Below are positions 26,140 through 34,437 of a stretch of DNA of 64,000 nucleotides, piece by piece. The notes below the pieces were generated by a model, which ran no database searches, was not told where the DNA came from, and saw only the letters and a list, made by a program, of their open reading frames with translations. Source of the DNA: Labedaea rhizosphaerae (GTDB lineage Bacteria; Actinomycetota; Actinomycetes; Mycobacteriales; Pseudonocardiaceae); NCBI RefSeq assembly GCF_004362825.1, contig NZ_SNXZ01000003.1, positions 1 to 64,000 of the forward strand, written 5' to 3'. A program made the translations under genes and the position numbers. Numbering within the stretch: position 1 is the first letter of the stretch; each line of letters starts with the position of its first letter.

Positions 26140-27357
26140 TCAACCGACGAGGAATTCGGCACTGGCCAGCAACTCGTCAACCGGATCGGGACCGGGCTTC
26201 ACCCGCTCCCCGGCAACAAACACATCCCGCACCCGAGAAGCTTCCCCGAACGCCACAAGCGAACCAATCGGATCGTGCCAAGCAGCAACCGGATCCGGCG
26301 CATAGACCACGAGATCAGCCTGCTTCCCCACCGCCAACGACCCGATCGAATCCCCGAGCCCCACTGTCCGCGCCCCACCCAAAGTCGCCGCGAACAGGGC
26401 ATCAGCAGCGGTCCACCGGCTCCCGGGCCCGCACTGCGAAGTCAGCAACCCGGCCCGCATCAACGAGAACATGTCCGACGGCACCGTCGTCACCACGTCG
26501 ACCCCGAGCCCGGTGGTCACCCCGAGCGCGTTCAACCGCCCGGCCATCGGCGCCCCGTGCCCCATCTGCGCCTCGACCGCGGGCGCGATGCTGACCGTCG
26601 CCCCAGCCTCGCCGATCATCGCCAGCTCATCGTCGGCCAGCGAGTTGGCGTGCACGAACGTGATCCCAGCCCGCAGCAATCCGTTGTCCCGCAACAACTC
26701 GACCGGCCGGGTGTTGAGCGGGCCGGCGCTGACGTGCACGAAGATCCGCACCCCCAGCTCGTCGGCGAGCCGCCAGTCCTCGGCCACCGCCTCGACCGGG
26801 GTGTGGGACGGACCCAACGGCGCGAGGGCCATCGTGATCAACCCACCGGCAGCGGTCGCGGCCGCGCGCGCCGCGGCGGGATCACGTGTCGCCCCGCCGG
26901 CCGCCGAGTCGCCGTAGCCGAAGACGGCCCGGATCCCCGACGAACGCAACGCGTCCAGTGACGCGGCCGTGTGCTCCGGGGTGTGCGGGAAGTGGGCGAA
27001 GTCCTGCACCGTCGTCACACCGGAAGCCAACGACCGCCGAGCTCCGGCCAGGGTCGCGACGTGCACATCCGATGGCCGCATCCGCGGCCCGACCCCGACC
27101 CGCACCACCTGGAGGTACTCGGCGAGCGAGCCGCCGACCACCGCCGCCCGCAGCGCCTCCTGCCAGGTGTGCCGGTGGGTGTCGACGAACCCCGGCAGCA
27201 CCTGCATCCCGGTCACGTCCACCACCTCGGCATCCGCGGCCAAGCCGACCCCGACGGCGGCAATGCGCCCGTCCTCGATCAGCAGGTCCGTGCCCGGGCG
27301 CACGACCGGCGCGGGCTCGGTGTCGATCAGGTCCCCGCCTCGCAGCAGCAGTCGCAT
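26140..27357 (-). CDS. amidohydrolase (chlorohydrolase / aminohydrolase ATZ-TRZ type)
   Basis: A 405-residue metal-dependent amidohydrolase that would deaminate or dechlorinate a heterocycle-like substrate. Seen: PGFVDTHRHTWQEALR (HxH metal ligands, His-Arg-His variant), a His in GVRIFVHVSAGPL, another in ITFVHANSLADDE, the Asp in GLGVDVVTTVPSDMF, and the closing KQADLVVYAPD. The ATG has an excellent AGGGAGGA site; codons further upstream do not resemble the family. Divergent from a MarR gene, with a dyad between them, so it is probably that regulator's target. Confidence 0.82.
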   Translation of the reverse strand: MRLLLRGGDLIDTEPAPVVRPGTDLLIEDGRIAAVGVGLAADAEVVDVTGMQVLPGFVDTHRHTWQEALRAAVVGGSLAEYLQVVRVGVGPRMRPSDVHVATLAGARRSLASGVTTVQDFAHFPHTPEHTAASLDALRSSGIRAVFGYGDSAAGGATRDPAAARAAATAAGGLITMALAPLGPSHTPVEAVAEDWRLADELGVRIFVHVSAGPLNTRPVELLRDNGLLRAGITFVHANSLADDELAMIGEAGATVSIAPAVEAQMGHGAPMAGRLNALGVTTGLGVDVVTTVPSDMFSLMRAGLLTSQCGPGSRWTAADALFAATLGGARTVGLGDSIGSLAVGKQADLVVYAPDPVAAWHDPIGSLVAFGEASRVRDVFVAGERVKPGPDPVDELLASAEFLVG

Positions 27358-27374
27358 GAGAATCCTCCCTAGAA

Positions 27375-27390
27375 AGCTTTTCAGAAAGCT
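27375..27390. promoter_or_regulatory. inverted repeat, candidate MarR operator
   Basis: AGCTTT-N4-AAAGCT lies between the divergent amidohydrolase and MarR genes; AGAAAGCT also occurs twice as a 12-base-period direct repeat (27371, 27383). Such AT-rich sequence stands out against the GC-rich surroundings. Confidence 0.5.
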
Positions 27391-27417
27391 ATCACGACAG
27401 CTGCCTACCATGCACCC

Positions 27418-27957
27418 GTGACCGACCCAGTGGATGCGCTGCTGACCGCTTGGCGCGCCGAGCTACCCGACGTGATCGGCCCGGAATCCGAGCTGGTGAA
27501 GCGGATCATGCTGCTCTCGGCGATGCTCGCCGAGGGAACCGCCGCCCTGCTGCCGGAACTCGGGCTCACCGAGGCCGAGTACGACATCCTGGTCGCGTTG
27601 CGCCGCGCGGGCGCGCCCTACCGCGGCAAGCCGGCCGAGCTCACGAGGTTGCTCGCCCTGTCCTCGGGCGGCACCAGCAACGTGGTGAACCACCTGGTCA
27701 GCCGCGACCTCGTGGTGCGCGAGTCCGATCCGGACGACGGCCGCGGCACATGGGTGCGGCTCACCGAGGCCGGGATTTCCCTTGCCGAGCAGGCACTGCG
27801 GGCGAACACGTCGGCGCACCGCGAACTGTTCGCGGGCGTGGACCCGGAGACCATGGACGCCGCCGCGGCGGCACTGCGCGCGGTGTTCCCGGCCGTGCAA
27901 CGGGCTCGCCGGACGCCGCCAGCGGCTCGCGGTCGACGAGCCCGACCGGCGGTGTGA
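27418..27957 (+). CDS. MarR-family transcriptional regulator
   Basis: A 179-residue MarR regulator with the winged helix at about residues 40-110 (GLTEAEYDILVALRRAG, LTRLLALSSGGTSNVVNHLVSRDLVVRESDPDDGRGTWVRLTEAG, shown here in parts). The acidic DPDDGRG wing is intact. The GTG start is six bases after a TACCAT -10-like element, suggesting a leaderless mRNA. It probably controls the divergent amidohydrolase through the dyad at 27375. Confidence 0.85.
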   Translation: MTDPVDALLTAWRAELPDVIGPESELVKRIMLLSAMLAEGTAALLPELGLTEAEYDILVALRRAGAPYRGKPAELTRLLALSSGGTSNVVNHLVSRDLVVRESDPDDGRGTWVRLTEAGISLAEQALRANTSAHRELFAGVDPETMDAAAAALRAVFPAVQRARRTPPAARGRRARPAV

Positions 27958-27974
27958 CCGGTTAGCATGCCCGG

Positions 27975-28544
27975 ATGACCCGGCGCAAGGACGCGACCGC
28001 CACGCGGCAGGCGCTGCTCGACGCGGCCAGGGAACTGTTCACCGGCAAGGGATTCGACCGCACGACGGTGCGCGACATCGCCGCGCTCGCCGGGGTGAAC
28101 CAGGCCCTGGTGTTCCGCTACTTCGGGTCCAAAGAGGAACTGCTGGGCCGCGTGCTCGCCGAGCCCGGCGCCGCGCTGCTGGCCGACGTGCCCCGCGAAC
28201 GCCTGCTCGGCGAACTGCTGCGCCGGGTGCTGAGCGGTGAGCCCGGCAAGGACCGGGAGTCCGGCAAGGACTCGATGCTGATGCTCGCGATGACCGGTCC
28301 CGGCCCCGCCGCCGAGACGCTGCGCCGCGAGGTGGCCGAGCCCTACACCGAGGCGCTCGCCGCGCTCACCGACGAACCCGACGCGCGGGTGCGCGCCGAA
28401 CTGACCCTCGCGTGGGTGCTGGGCCTGTCGCTGACCGTGAACATGCCCGGCGGCAGCGCCCTCGCCGACGCCGACCCGGCCGCCGTGCGCGCGCTCGTGT
28501 TGCGGGCCATGAGCACCCTCTTGGAGCACACCGACGCTCATTGA
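27975..28544 (+). CDS. TetR-family transcriptional regulator
   Basis: A 189-residue TetR regulator: the N-terminal helix-turn-helix is clear ([28 protein letters not shown], about residues 30-57), followed by a helical C-terminal domain of unknown ligand. TAGCAT at 27963-27968 lies six bases before the ATG, the layout of a leaderless promoter. It is followed by the P450 gene in the same direction 62 bases later, which could be its target. Confidence 0.85.
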   Translation: MTRRKDATATRQALLDAARELFTGKGFDRTTVRDIAALAGVNQALVFRYFGSKEELLGRVLAEPGAALLADVPRERLLGELLRRVLSGEPGKDRESGKDSMLMLAMTGPGPAAETLRREVAEPYTEALAALTDEPDARVRAELTLAWVLGLSLTVNMPGGSALADADPAAVRALVLRAMSTLLEHTDAH

Positions 28545-28606
28545 CCGTGAATGGTCATGTGCGTAGCGTTGTCAGCACGTGCTTACATCGCTGATGGGGA
28601 GTGCTG

Positions 28607-29797
28607 GTGACGACGACAGCCGAGACGCACGACTATCCGTTCAACCGCTCCGACGGCCTGGAGCTCGACGAGGCCTACGCCCGCGCCCGTGACACCGACG
28701 GCATGATCCGGGTGCGCCTGCCCTACGGCGAACCCGCGTGGCTCGCCACCCGCTACGACGACGTCCGGTTCGTCATGGGCGATCGCCGGTTCAGCCGGGC
28801 GGCGGCGCTCGAGCACGACGAGCCGCGCAGCAACCCGGGTCGCCGGTCGCAGGGCATCCTCTCGATGGACCCGCCGGACCACACGCGGTTGCGCGTGCTG
28901 GTCGCGAAGGCATTCACGGTGCGCCGCGTCGAACAGCTGCGCCCCCGGGTCAAGGAGATCACCGCCGAGCTGATCGCCGCGATGCGTGAAGCCGGTCCGC
29001 CGGCCGACCTGGTCGACGCGTTCGCGTTGCCGCTGCCGGTGCAGGTGATCTGCGAGCTGCTCGGCGTGCCGGCCGAGGACCGGCACCGGTTCCGGGCGTG
29101 GAGCGACGCGGCGTTGTCGACCAGCGCGCTGACCGCGGAGGAGTTCCAGCGCAACCAGGAAGAGCTGCGCGGGTACATGGCCGGGCTCATCGCCGAGCGG
29201 CGCGAGCACCCGGGCGACGACCTGATGTCCGCGTTGATCGAGGCACGCGACGTGCACGACAAGCTGTCCGAGCACGAACTGGTCGACCTGTGCGTCGGCG
29301 TGCTGGTGGCGGGGCACGAGACCACGGCGACGCAGATCCCGAACTTCGTGCACGTGTTGCTGGACAACCCGGAGCGGATGGCCGAGCTGCGCGAGCACCC
29401 GGACCGGATCCCGGCCGCGGTGGAGGAGCTGATGCGGTACGTGCCGCTCGGCGCGGGCGGCGGGTTCGCCCGCTACGCGACCGAGGACGTCGAGGTCGGC
29501 GGCGTGCTCGTGCGCGCGGGCGAGCCGGTCCTGGTCGCCATCGGCTCGGCGAACCGGGACGGGCGCAAGTTCGCCGAACCCGACAGGCTGCGCTTCGACC
29601 GCGAGGGCAACTCGCACATGGGCTTCGGGCACGGTGCGCACCACTGCCTCGGCGCGCCGCTGGCTAGGCTCGAGCTGCAAGAGGCGCTGCTGGCGTTGCT
29701 GACCGGGCTGCCGGGGCTGCGCGCGGCGGGGCCGGTGGAGTGGAAGGCGCAGATGCTGGTGCGCGGACCCCGGCGGATGCCGGTGCGGTGGGAGTGA
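28607..29797 (+). CDS. cytochrome P450
   Basis: A soluble bacterial P450 monooxygenase of 396 residues. Hallmarks: I-helix oxygen-activation motif VAGHETTATQ, K-helix EELMRY (Glu-x-x-Arg lookalike; the Arg is within LMRY), and heme loop FGHGAHHCLGAPLA with the cysteine ligand. Substrate unknown. I choose the GTG at 28607, five bases after GGGGAG; a GTG two codons upstream overlaps that site. The adjoining 3Fe-4S ferredoxin is its likely electron donor. No ferredoxin reductase is nearby. Confidence 0.92.
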   Translation: MTTTAETHDYPFNRSDGLELDEAYARARDTDGMIRVRLPYGEPAWLATRYDDVRFVMGDRRFSRAAALEHDEPRSNPGRRSQGILSMDPPDHTRLRVLVAKAFTVRRVEQLRPRVKEITAELIAAMREAGPPADLVDAFALPLPVQVICELLGVPAEDRHRFRAWSDAALSTSALTAEEFQRNQEELRGYMAGLIAERREHPGDDLMSALIEARDVHDKLSEHELVDLCVGVLVAGHETTATQIPNFVHVLLDNPERMAELREHPDRIPAAVEELMRYVPLGAGGGFARYATEDVEVGGVLVRAGEPVLVAIGSANRDGRKFAEPDRLRFDREGNSHMGFGHGAHHCLGAPLARLELQEALLALLTGLPGLRAAGPVEWKAQMLVRGPRRMPVRWE

Positions 29798-29801
29798 CGC
29801 G

Positions 29802-30020
29802 ATGACGTGGCAGGTGTCGGTGAGCGGCGAGCGGTGCATCGGCTCCGGCCTGTGCGCCGGAACCCGGCCGGATGCGTTCGTGCTGGACGGCGTGACCGCC
29901 GAACCGGTGAACGCCCAGGTCGAGCCGGACGAAGAGCTGCTCGACGTGGCGGATTCGTGTCCGGCGCTGGCCATCGAGGTCGTCGACGAGGCCGGTCAGG
30001 AGATCGGTCCACGGCCCTGA
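29802..30020 (+). CDS. 3Fe-4S ferredoxin (P450 partner)
   Basis: A 72-residue ferredoxin with three cluster cysteines, Cys12 and Cys18 (RCIGSGLC) and Cys53 (DSCPALAI), the pattern of the single-cluster ferredoxins that feed electrons to actinobacterial P450s. It is four bases after the P450 stop, hence co-transcribed. Confidence 0.92.
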   Translation: MTWQVSVSGERCIGSGLCAGTRPDAFVLDGVTAEPVNAQVEPDEELLDVADSCPALAIEVVDEAGQEIGPRP

Positions 30021-30146
30021 ATATGTGACCCCGGTCACACTGTGTGTGATTTGCCGACTGAGGTGGAACGTAAGAGTTGGCTGCCGCACTTGGTCGGGGG
30101 GTGCGGGAACCTCTCTCTATGTGTGTGAGTGTGTGCGAGTGGTGGA
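30021..30146. other. intergenic stretch ending in a terminator; possible small RNA
   Basis: No protein-coding signal is convincing. The segment is rich in GT runs (GTGTGTGAGTGTGTG around 30120-30135) and leads straight into the terminator at 30147. It is either a long 3' untranslated region of the P450-ferredoxin mRNA or a separate small RNA of up to about 150 bases. Confidence 0.3.
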
Positions 30147-30187
30147 CAACGCCGGCGGGGACGCGCCCCCGTCGGCGTTGTTCTTTT
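30147..30187 (+). terminator. rho-independent terminator after the P450-ferredoxin operon
   Basis: CAACGCCGGCGGGG pairs with CCCCGTCGGCGTTG in all but one position, around a short loop, and is followed immediately by TTCTTTT. A textbook terminator, unusual in such GC-rich DNA, reading rightward. Confidence 0.8.
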
Positions 30188-30194
30188 CCCGCGC

Positions 30195-31310
30195 TCAATC
30201 CGTGCTGTGCATGATCACGCCGCGGATGTTCTTGCCGTCGCGCAGGTCCTGGTAGCCCTCGTTGACCTGGTCCAGGGTGTAGCGCTTGGTGACCAGTTCG
30301 TCGAGCTTCAACTGGCCCGCGTCGTACATGCGCAGCAGGCGCAGGATGTCGTACTGCGGGTTGGCCGAACCGAACAGCGTGCCCTTGATCGTCTTGCCGA
30401 ACAGCGTCAGCAGCGCACCGGACACGTGCACGGTCAGCTTCTCCGGGTTGGCCAAGCCGGTCACCACGACCGTGCCGCCCTTGCCGACGGCGTTGAACGC
30501 GGCGCTCACCACGTCCTCGTCGACGATGCCGACGGTCACCAGCGCCTGGTCGGCCATCTGGCCCCAGGTCAGCTCCTCGATCTTCGCGTGCGCCTCCTCG
30601 GCGGTGGCGAACGCGTGCGTCGCACCGAACTCCAACGCCGTCTCGCGCTTGAACTCGACCGGGTCGACGGCCACCACGTGCCGGGCGCCGGCGTGCGCCG
30701 CGCCCTGGATGGAGTTGATGCCGATGCCACCGATCCCGTACACGACAACGGAATCACCCGCGCGCACCCCACCGGCGTACACGGCGCTGCCCCAGCCGGT
30801 CGGCACGCCGCAGCCCACGAGCACCGCGGTCTCCAGCGGTAGCCAGTCGTCCACCTTGACCACCGAGTGCTGCGAAATCGTTGCCCGCTCGGCGAAGGTG
30901 CCGATCATGCACATCGCGCCGAAGTCCTGGCCGCCGGCGTGGAAGCGGGTCGAGCCGTCGGGGAACGTGCCCTCGAGGATCGTGGCGCCCATGTCGCACA
31001 GGCTCTGCCTGCCCGTCGAGCAGTAGCGGCACACACCGCAGTTCGGGATGAAGCTGCACACCACGTGGTCGCCCGGCTTGACCTTCGTGACGCCGGGTCC
31101 GACGTCCTCGATGACGCCCGCGCCCTCGTGGCCGCCGACGATCGGGAAGCGCGGCACCAGGTCACCATCGGTCAGGTGCAGGTCGGAGTGGCACAGGCCC
31201 GCCGCGGTGTACTTGATCAACACCTCGCCCGGCCCCGGCCCGTCCAGGTCCAGTTCGAGCAACTCGAAGGGTTTTCCCGCCTCGTAGAGCACCGCTGCCT
31301 TGGTCTTCAC
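30195..31310 (-). CDS. NDMA-dependent (mycofactocin-linked) alcohol dehydrogenase
   Basis: A 371-residue zinc alcohol dehydrogenase of the class that keeps its NAD bound and hands electrons to an external acceptor, assayed with NDMA and in vivo linked to mycofactocin. Seen: catalytic zinc region GLCHSDLHLTDGD and GGHEGAGVIEDVGPGV, structural zinc cysteines (NCGVCRYCSTGRQSLC), nucleotide fold GIGGIGINSIQGA, and the subclass-typical DFGAMCMIGTFAERATI insertion. The GTG at 31310 is five bases from GAGGAG. Its neighbours (MftM-like methyltransferase, MnoSR-like system, iron alcohol dehydrogenase) support an alcohol-oxidation role. No mft biosynthesis genes lie in the window. Confidence 0.85.
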   Translation of the reverse strand: MKTKAAVLYEAGKPFELLELDLDGPGPGEVLIKYTAAGLCHSDLHLTDGDLVPRFPIVGGHEGAGVIEDVGPGVTKVKPGDHVVCSFIPNCGVCRYCSTGRQSLCDMGATILEGTFPDGSTRFHAGGQDFGAMCMIGTFAERATISQHSVVKVDDWLPLETAVLVGCGVPTGWGSAVYAGGVRAGDSVVVYGIGGIGINSIQGAAHAGARHVVAVDPVEFKRETALEFGATHAFATAEEAHAKIEELTWGQMADQALVTVGIVDEDVVSAAFNAVGKGGTVVVTGLANPEKLTVHVSGALLTLFGKTIKGTLFGSANPQYDILRLLRMYDAGQLKLDELVTKRYTLDQVNEGYQDLRDGKNIRGVIMHSTD

Positions 31311-31439
31311 AATCACTCCTCGGTGAGTCCTTGCGTGGTGTGACCTGGCTCCCATCCCCACTGTGCAATACGCGACCGGGCGGCGGACCTGCCCGAATGG
31401 GCGGTTGCCTGCGGCGCCGGCACCGGAAAACTGGTCACC

Positions 31440-32291
31440 ATGACCGGCGCCCGGCTGCCTGTCGCCGACATCGACCCGCTCGCTGCGACCCCACGCGGCC
31501 GCTACGAGGACGAGCGGGTGACCGTGTGCCGTGGCAGGCCGGTCGGCCCGACCACGCTGCGCACGGCGCACTTCGGGCTGCGCCGCGTGGGTCGCCGGGT
31601 CGAGCTGACCCACGACCTGCACGTGAGCGAACTCGACAACGACCTCGCCGAACTGCTCGAGACCGAGTTGTTCGCGCCGGGCTGGCTCGCCGGGGTCGAC
31701 CTGTTCGAACGGCTCTTCACCGGCGTCGTCATGTCCACTATGGACGACCCGGCGCAGGCGTGGGCCCACTTCTACCGCAACACCATGACCCGGATCGCCG
31801 CGACGCGGCCGGTCTACCAGCGCGCGATGGAGCTGATCGGGCCCGGCCACGTGCTGGATGTCAACGCCTGCTTCGGTTTCCTCGCGCTACGCCTGGCCGC
31901 CCGGCCCCGCACGACGGTCATCGCCACCGACGGGTCACCGGGCAGCATGCGCCTGCTCGACCGGATGGCCGGGCTGTTCGGCACGCCGGTCCGCACGCTG
32001 ATCTGCGACCCCGCCCGGGTGCCGCTGCCCGACGACGCCGTCGACACCGTCAGCCTCGTGCACGTGCTCGAACACCTCGAACCCGAGCACGGTGCGGCCG
32101 TCGTGTCGGAAGCGGTTCGCCTGGCACGCAAGCGGATCGTCGTCGCGGTGCCGATCGAGGAGCAGCCCAACGCCGCCTACGGGCACCTGCGCACGTTCAC
32201 CCTCGACGACCTCGACCGGCTCGGTGCGGCCACCGGCCTGCGCCACCGAACCGAGGAATACCACAGCGGCTGGCTGACCCTCGACCGCTAG
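31440..32291 (+). CDS. mftM: SAM-dependent methyltransferase, probable mycofactocin oligosaccharide methyltransferase MftM
   Basis: A 283-residue class I methyltransferase: SAM-binding motif I HVLDVNACFGFLALRLA (a Cys/Phe variant of the Gly-rich loop), an acidic end of strand 2 (VIATDGS) and the DTVSLVHVLEHLEPE motif. The first 110 residues form a separate domain that begins RGRYEDERVTVCRGRP and precedes the fold. The order with respect to a response regulator, histidine kinase and iron alcohol dehydrogenase matches what I recall around mftM in Mycolicibacterium smegmatis, where MftM methylates the sugar chain of mycofactocin. The function is inferred mainly from synteny. Confidence 0.6.
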   Translation: MTGARLPVADIDPLAATPRGRYEDERVTVCRGRPVGPTTLRTAHFGLRRVGRRVELTHDLHVSELDNDLAELLETELFAPGWLAGVDLFERLFTGVVMSTMDDPAQAWAHFYRNTMTRIAATRPVYQRAMELIGPGHVLDVNACFGFLALRLAARPRTTVIATDGSPGSMRLLDRMAGLFGTPVRTLICDPARVPLPDDAVDTVSLVHVLEHLEPEHGAAVVSEAVRLARKRIVVAVPIEEQPNAAYGHLRTFTLDDLDRLGAATGLRHRTEEYHSGWLTLDR

Positions 32292-32965
32292 ATCATGCCC
32301 AGCTTGGACGCTTCGTAGACGGCCTCCGCCCGGCTGGACGCGCCGAGCTTGCGCATGATGTTGCGCACGTGGAACTTCACGGTGGTCTCGGAGATGTACA
32401 TCCGGCCGCCGATGTCCTTGTTGGACATCCCGTGGGCCAGCAGCACCAGCACGCCCTGCTCGCGTTCGGTGAGCGCGACCTCGGCCTGGGTGTTGATCGA
32501 GTGCACCATGGCGGCGGCCGACCGGGAGTCGAACGCGCTTTCCTTGCGTGCCACCGCCCTTATCGAGCGGATCAGCTCCGTGGTGTCCACGTCCTTGACC
32601 ACGTAACCGCGCGCTCCGTTGTGGATCGCGTCCACCACGAGCTTGCCGTCGAGGAACGTCGTCAGCACCAGCACGCCCAGATCCGGGTGCTGCTTGGTGA
32701 GTTCGGCGCACAACGCGAGGCCCTCGTGGTCGTTCCCGGTGGAGAGCTTGAGATCCAGCAGCACCACGGTGGGCATCGTGCGCTGCACGACGGCGAGTGC
32801 TTCGGACGCGGTGGACGCCTCACCCACCACCGCGAGGTCGCGTTCGCGTTCCAGGATCGAGCGCAAGCCCTGCCGGACGATCGCGTGGTCGTCGACCAGC
32901 ACGATCCGCACCTCGCTCGAGAGCCGGTCGCCCCGCGGGGCGACCGAGCCATCCGCACGGTTCAC
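32288..32965 (-). CDS. NarL/LuxR-type response regulator (MnoR-like)
   Basis: A 225-residue response regulator: receiver domain with acidic pocket (VLVDDHAIVRQGL) and phosphoacceptor in VVLLDLKLSTG, then a LuxR-type helix-turn-helix (LTEREQGVLVLLAHGMSNKDIGGRMYISE, given in part). It pairs with the kinase that overlaps it by four bases (GTGA). By gene order it corresponds to MnoR of M. smegmatis, reported to control methanol/propanediol oxidation. Likely targets are the two alcohol dehydrogenases. It overlaps the convergent mftM end by four bases. Confidence 0.85.
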   Translation of the reverse strand: MNRADGSVAPRGDRLSSEVRIVLVDDHAIVRQGLRSILERERDLAVVGEASTASEALAVVQRTMPTVVLLDLKLSTGNDHEGLALCAELTKQHPDLGVLVLTTFLDGKLVVDAIHNGARGYVVKDVDTTELIRSIRAVARKESAFDSRSAAAMVHSINTQAEVALTEREQGVLVLLAHGMSNKDIGGRMYISETTVKFHVRNIMRKLGASSRAEAVYEASKLGMI

Positions 32966-34437
32966 GAAACCTCCTCGGCCGGCTCTTCCGCTTGCGGCAT
33001 GGGCACTTCCACCCGGATCTCGACGCCACCGAGCCGGGCCCGCCGGATGGTGAGGGTGCCACCGAGGCTCGTCGCGCGCTCGGCCATGTTGGCCAGGCCC
33101 CGGTGCTTGCCGTCGAGGTCGGCGGCGCTGGTGACCCGCAACTTCTGGCGCATCTGCACCGGATCGCCGTGCCCGTCATCAGCGATGCTCATCGACACCG
33201 TGCTCGCCGTGTAACGCAGCCGGACCACGGCGCGCGTGGCGCCCGCGTGGGCGACGACGTTGAACAACGCCTCCCCCGCGATCCGCAGCATCGCGTGCTC
33301 CGCGCGCAGGGGCAGCGGCCTCGGCGTGCCCGCCACCCGGACCTGGACGTCGACGTCACCGGGCGCGTGCACGCTGGAGAGCTGGCGCAGCAGGTCGTGC
33401 AGCGAGCCCGAGGAATCGTCGGCCGCGCGGTGCAGGGAGTAGATGGACGCGCGCAGCTGTTCGACCGCATGGCGCGTCATGTCCTTGGCGCCGGCCAGGC
33501 GCCGCACGACGTCCTCGGTCCGCTCACCCAGTTCGGCCAGCTCGGCGCGGCACACCTCGATGGTCATGCCCGCGGACAGGACGTACTGCGTCACGCTGTC
33601 GTGCAGTTCGCGCGCGATCCGGTGCCGCTCGTCGGTCAACGCCTGGCGCTGCATGGCCTCCATCAACCGGCGCTGGGTCTGCTGCAGCTCGGCGCTGCGC
33701 ACCGCGAGGTCCTTGGCCTGGCGCGCGGTCTCCTGCGAGAGCTGCACGGTCCGACCGCGGAGCTGGGTCGTGGCGTGCAGGAGGTGCGAGTTGTAGAGCG
33801 CCACCGCGGCCTGGTTGGCCAGCACCCGCAGCACCGCGAGGTCGGTCGGGTCGAGCAGGACGTCCGCACCCGGCCAGCCGACGATCCCGCCGACCGGCTC
33901 GCCGTCGAGGATCATCGGCGCGCGCACCCACCCCGGTCCCCGCGACAGCAACTCGGTCTCCCACGGCCGCGACCGCACGACCTCGAGCTGCTCGACCACC
34001 TCGGGCGGCAGCTCCCGCTCCTGGTCGACGAACCGGCCGTGGTCGATCAGCAAGAACCCCGGTCGCACCCCCCGCAACGCACCGTCGGCGACCGCAAGCA
34101 GCAGCCGGTCGGACTGCAGGTGATCGGCCGCGGCCGCGACGACCTCCTCGACCAGCGCACGCGGGCCTTCCACGTTGCGCACCAACGCACGCGAGATCCC
34201 GTCGAGCGCCTGCACGGCGCTGGTCAGCCGCTCGGTGGAGCGCACGTACTCGCGGTAGAACGTCCGCTTGCCGGACCGGACCCCGGTCAGCCACCCAAGA
34301 TCAGCAGCTTGGCGGTCCGCCTCGCCGGGGTCATGTTCGCCGGCCAGGTTGGGCGGGGCCGGTGCGGGCTGGGTGGCTTCGCGTTCCCCTGAGGTGGGGC
34401 CGACCGCCCCACCGGTCGACCCGAGCCCCCGGCTCAT
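32962..34437 (-). CDS. GAF-domain sensor histidine kinase (MnoS-like)
   Basis: A cytosolic sensor kinase of 491 residues with no transmembrane helix: a GAF-type sensor (about residues 75-215), a coiled coil, a HisKA_3 dimerisation/phosphoacceptor segment (RHRIARELHDSVTQYVLSAG) and a HATPase_c domain (about 365-480). It would sense an intracellular ligand, perhaps an alcohol or aldehyde. The ATG overlaps the iron alcohol dehydrogenase stop as ATGA. Odd: residues 10-40 are the in-frame translation of a dispersed DNA repeat (copy B), so the extreme N-terminus looks like an inserted, possibly dispensable tail. Confidence 0.87.
   Translation of the reverse strand: MSRGLGSTGGAVGPTSGEREATQPAPAPPNLAGEHDPGEADRQAADLGWLTGVRSGKRTFYREYVRSTERLTSAVQALDGISRALVRNVEGPRALVEEVVAAAADHLQSDRLLLAVADGALRGVRPGFLLIDHGRFVDQERELPPEVVEQLEVVRSRPWETELLSRGPGWVRAPMILDGEPVGGIVGWPGADVLLDPTDLAVLRVLANQAAVALYNSHLLHATTQLRGRTVQLSQETARQAKDLAVRSAELQQTQRRLMEAMQRQALTDERHRIARELHDSVTQYVLSAGMTIEVCRAELAELGERTEDVVRRLAGAKDMTRHAVEQLRASIYSLHRAADDSSGSLHDLLRQLSSVHAPGDVDVQVRVAGTPRPLPLRAEHAMLRIAGEALFNVVAHAGATRAVVRLRYTASTVSMSIADDGHGDPVQMRQKLRVTSAADLDGKHRGLANMAERATSLGGTLTIRRARLGGVEIRVEVPMPQAEEPAEEVS
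34318..34410 (-). repeat. dispersed repeat copy B, inside the kinase N-terminus
   Basis: On the minus strand the blocks CCACCTCAGGGGAACG, CAGCC, then GGCGAGGCGGAC follow the same order as in the paaZ-paaA spacer (copy A). Here the repeat is read as protein within the histidine kinase (GPTSGEREATQP). Confidence 0.5.
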
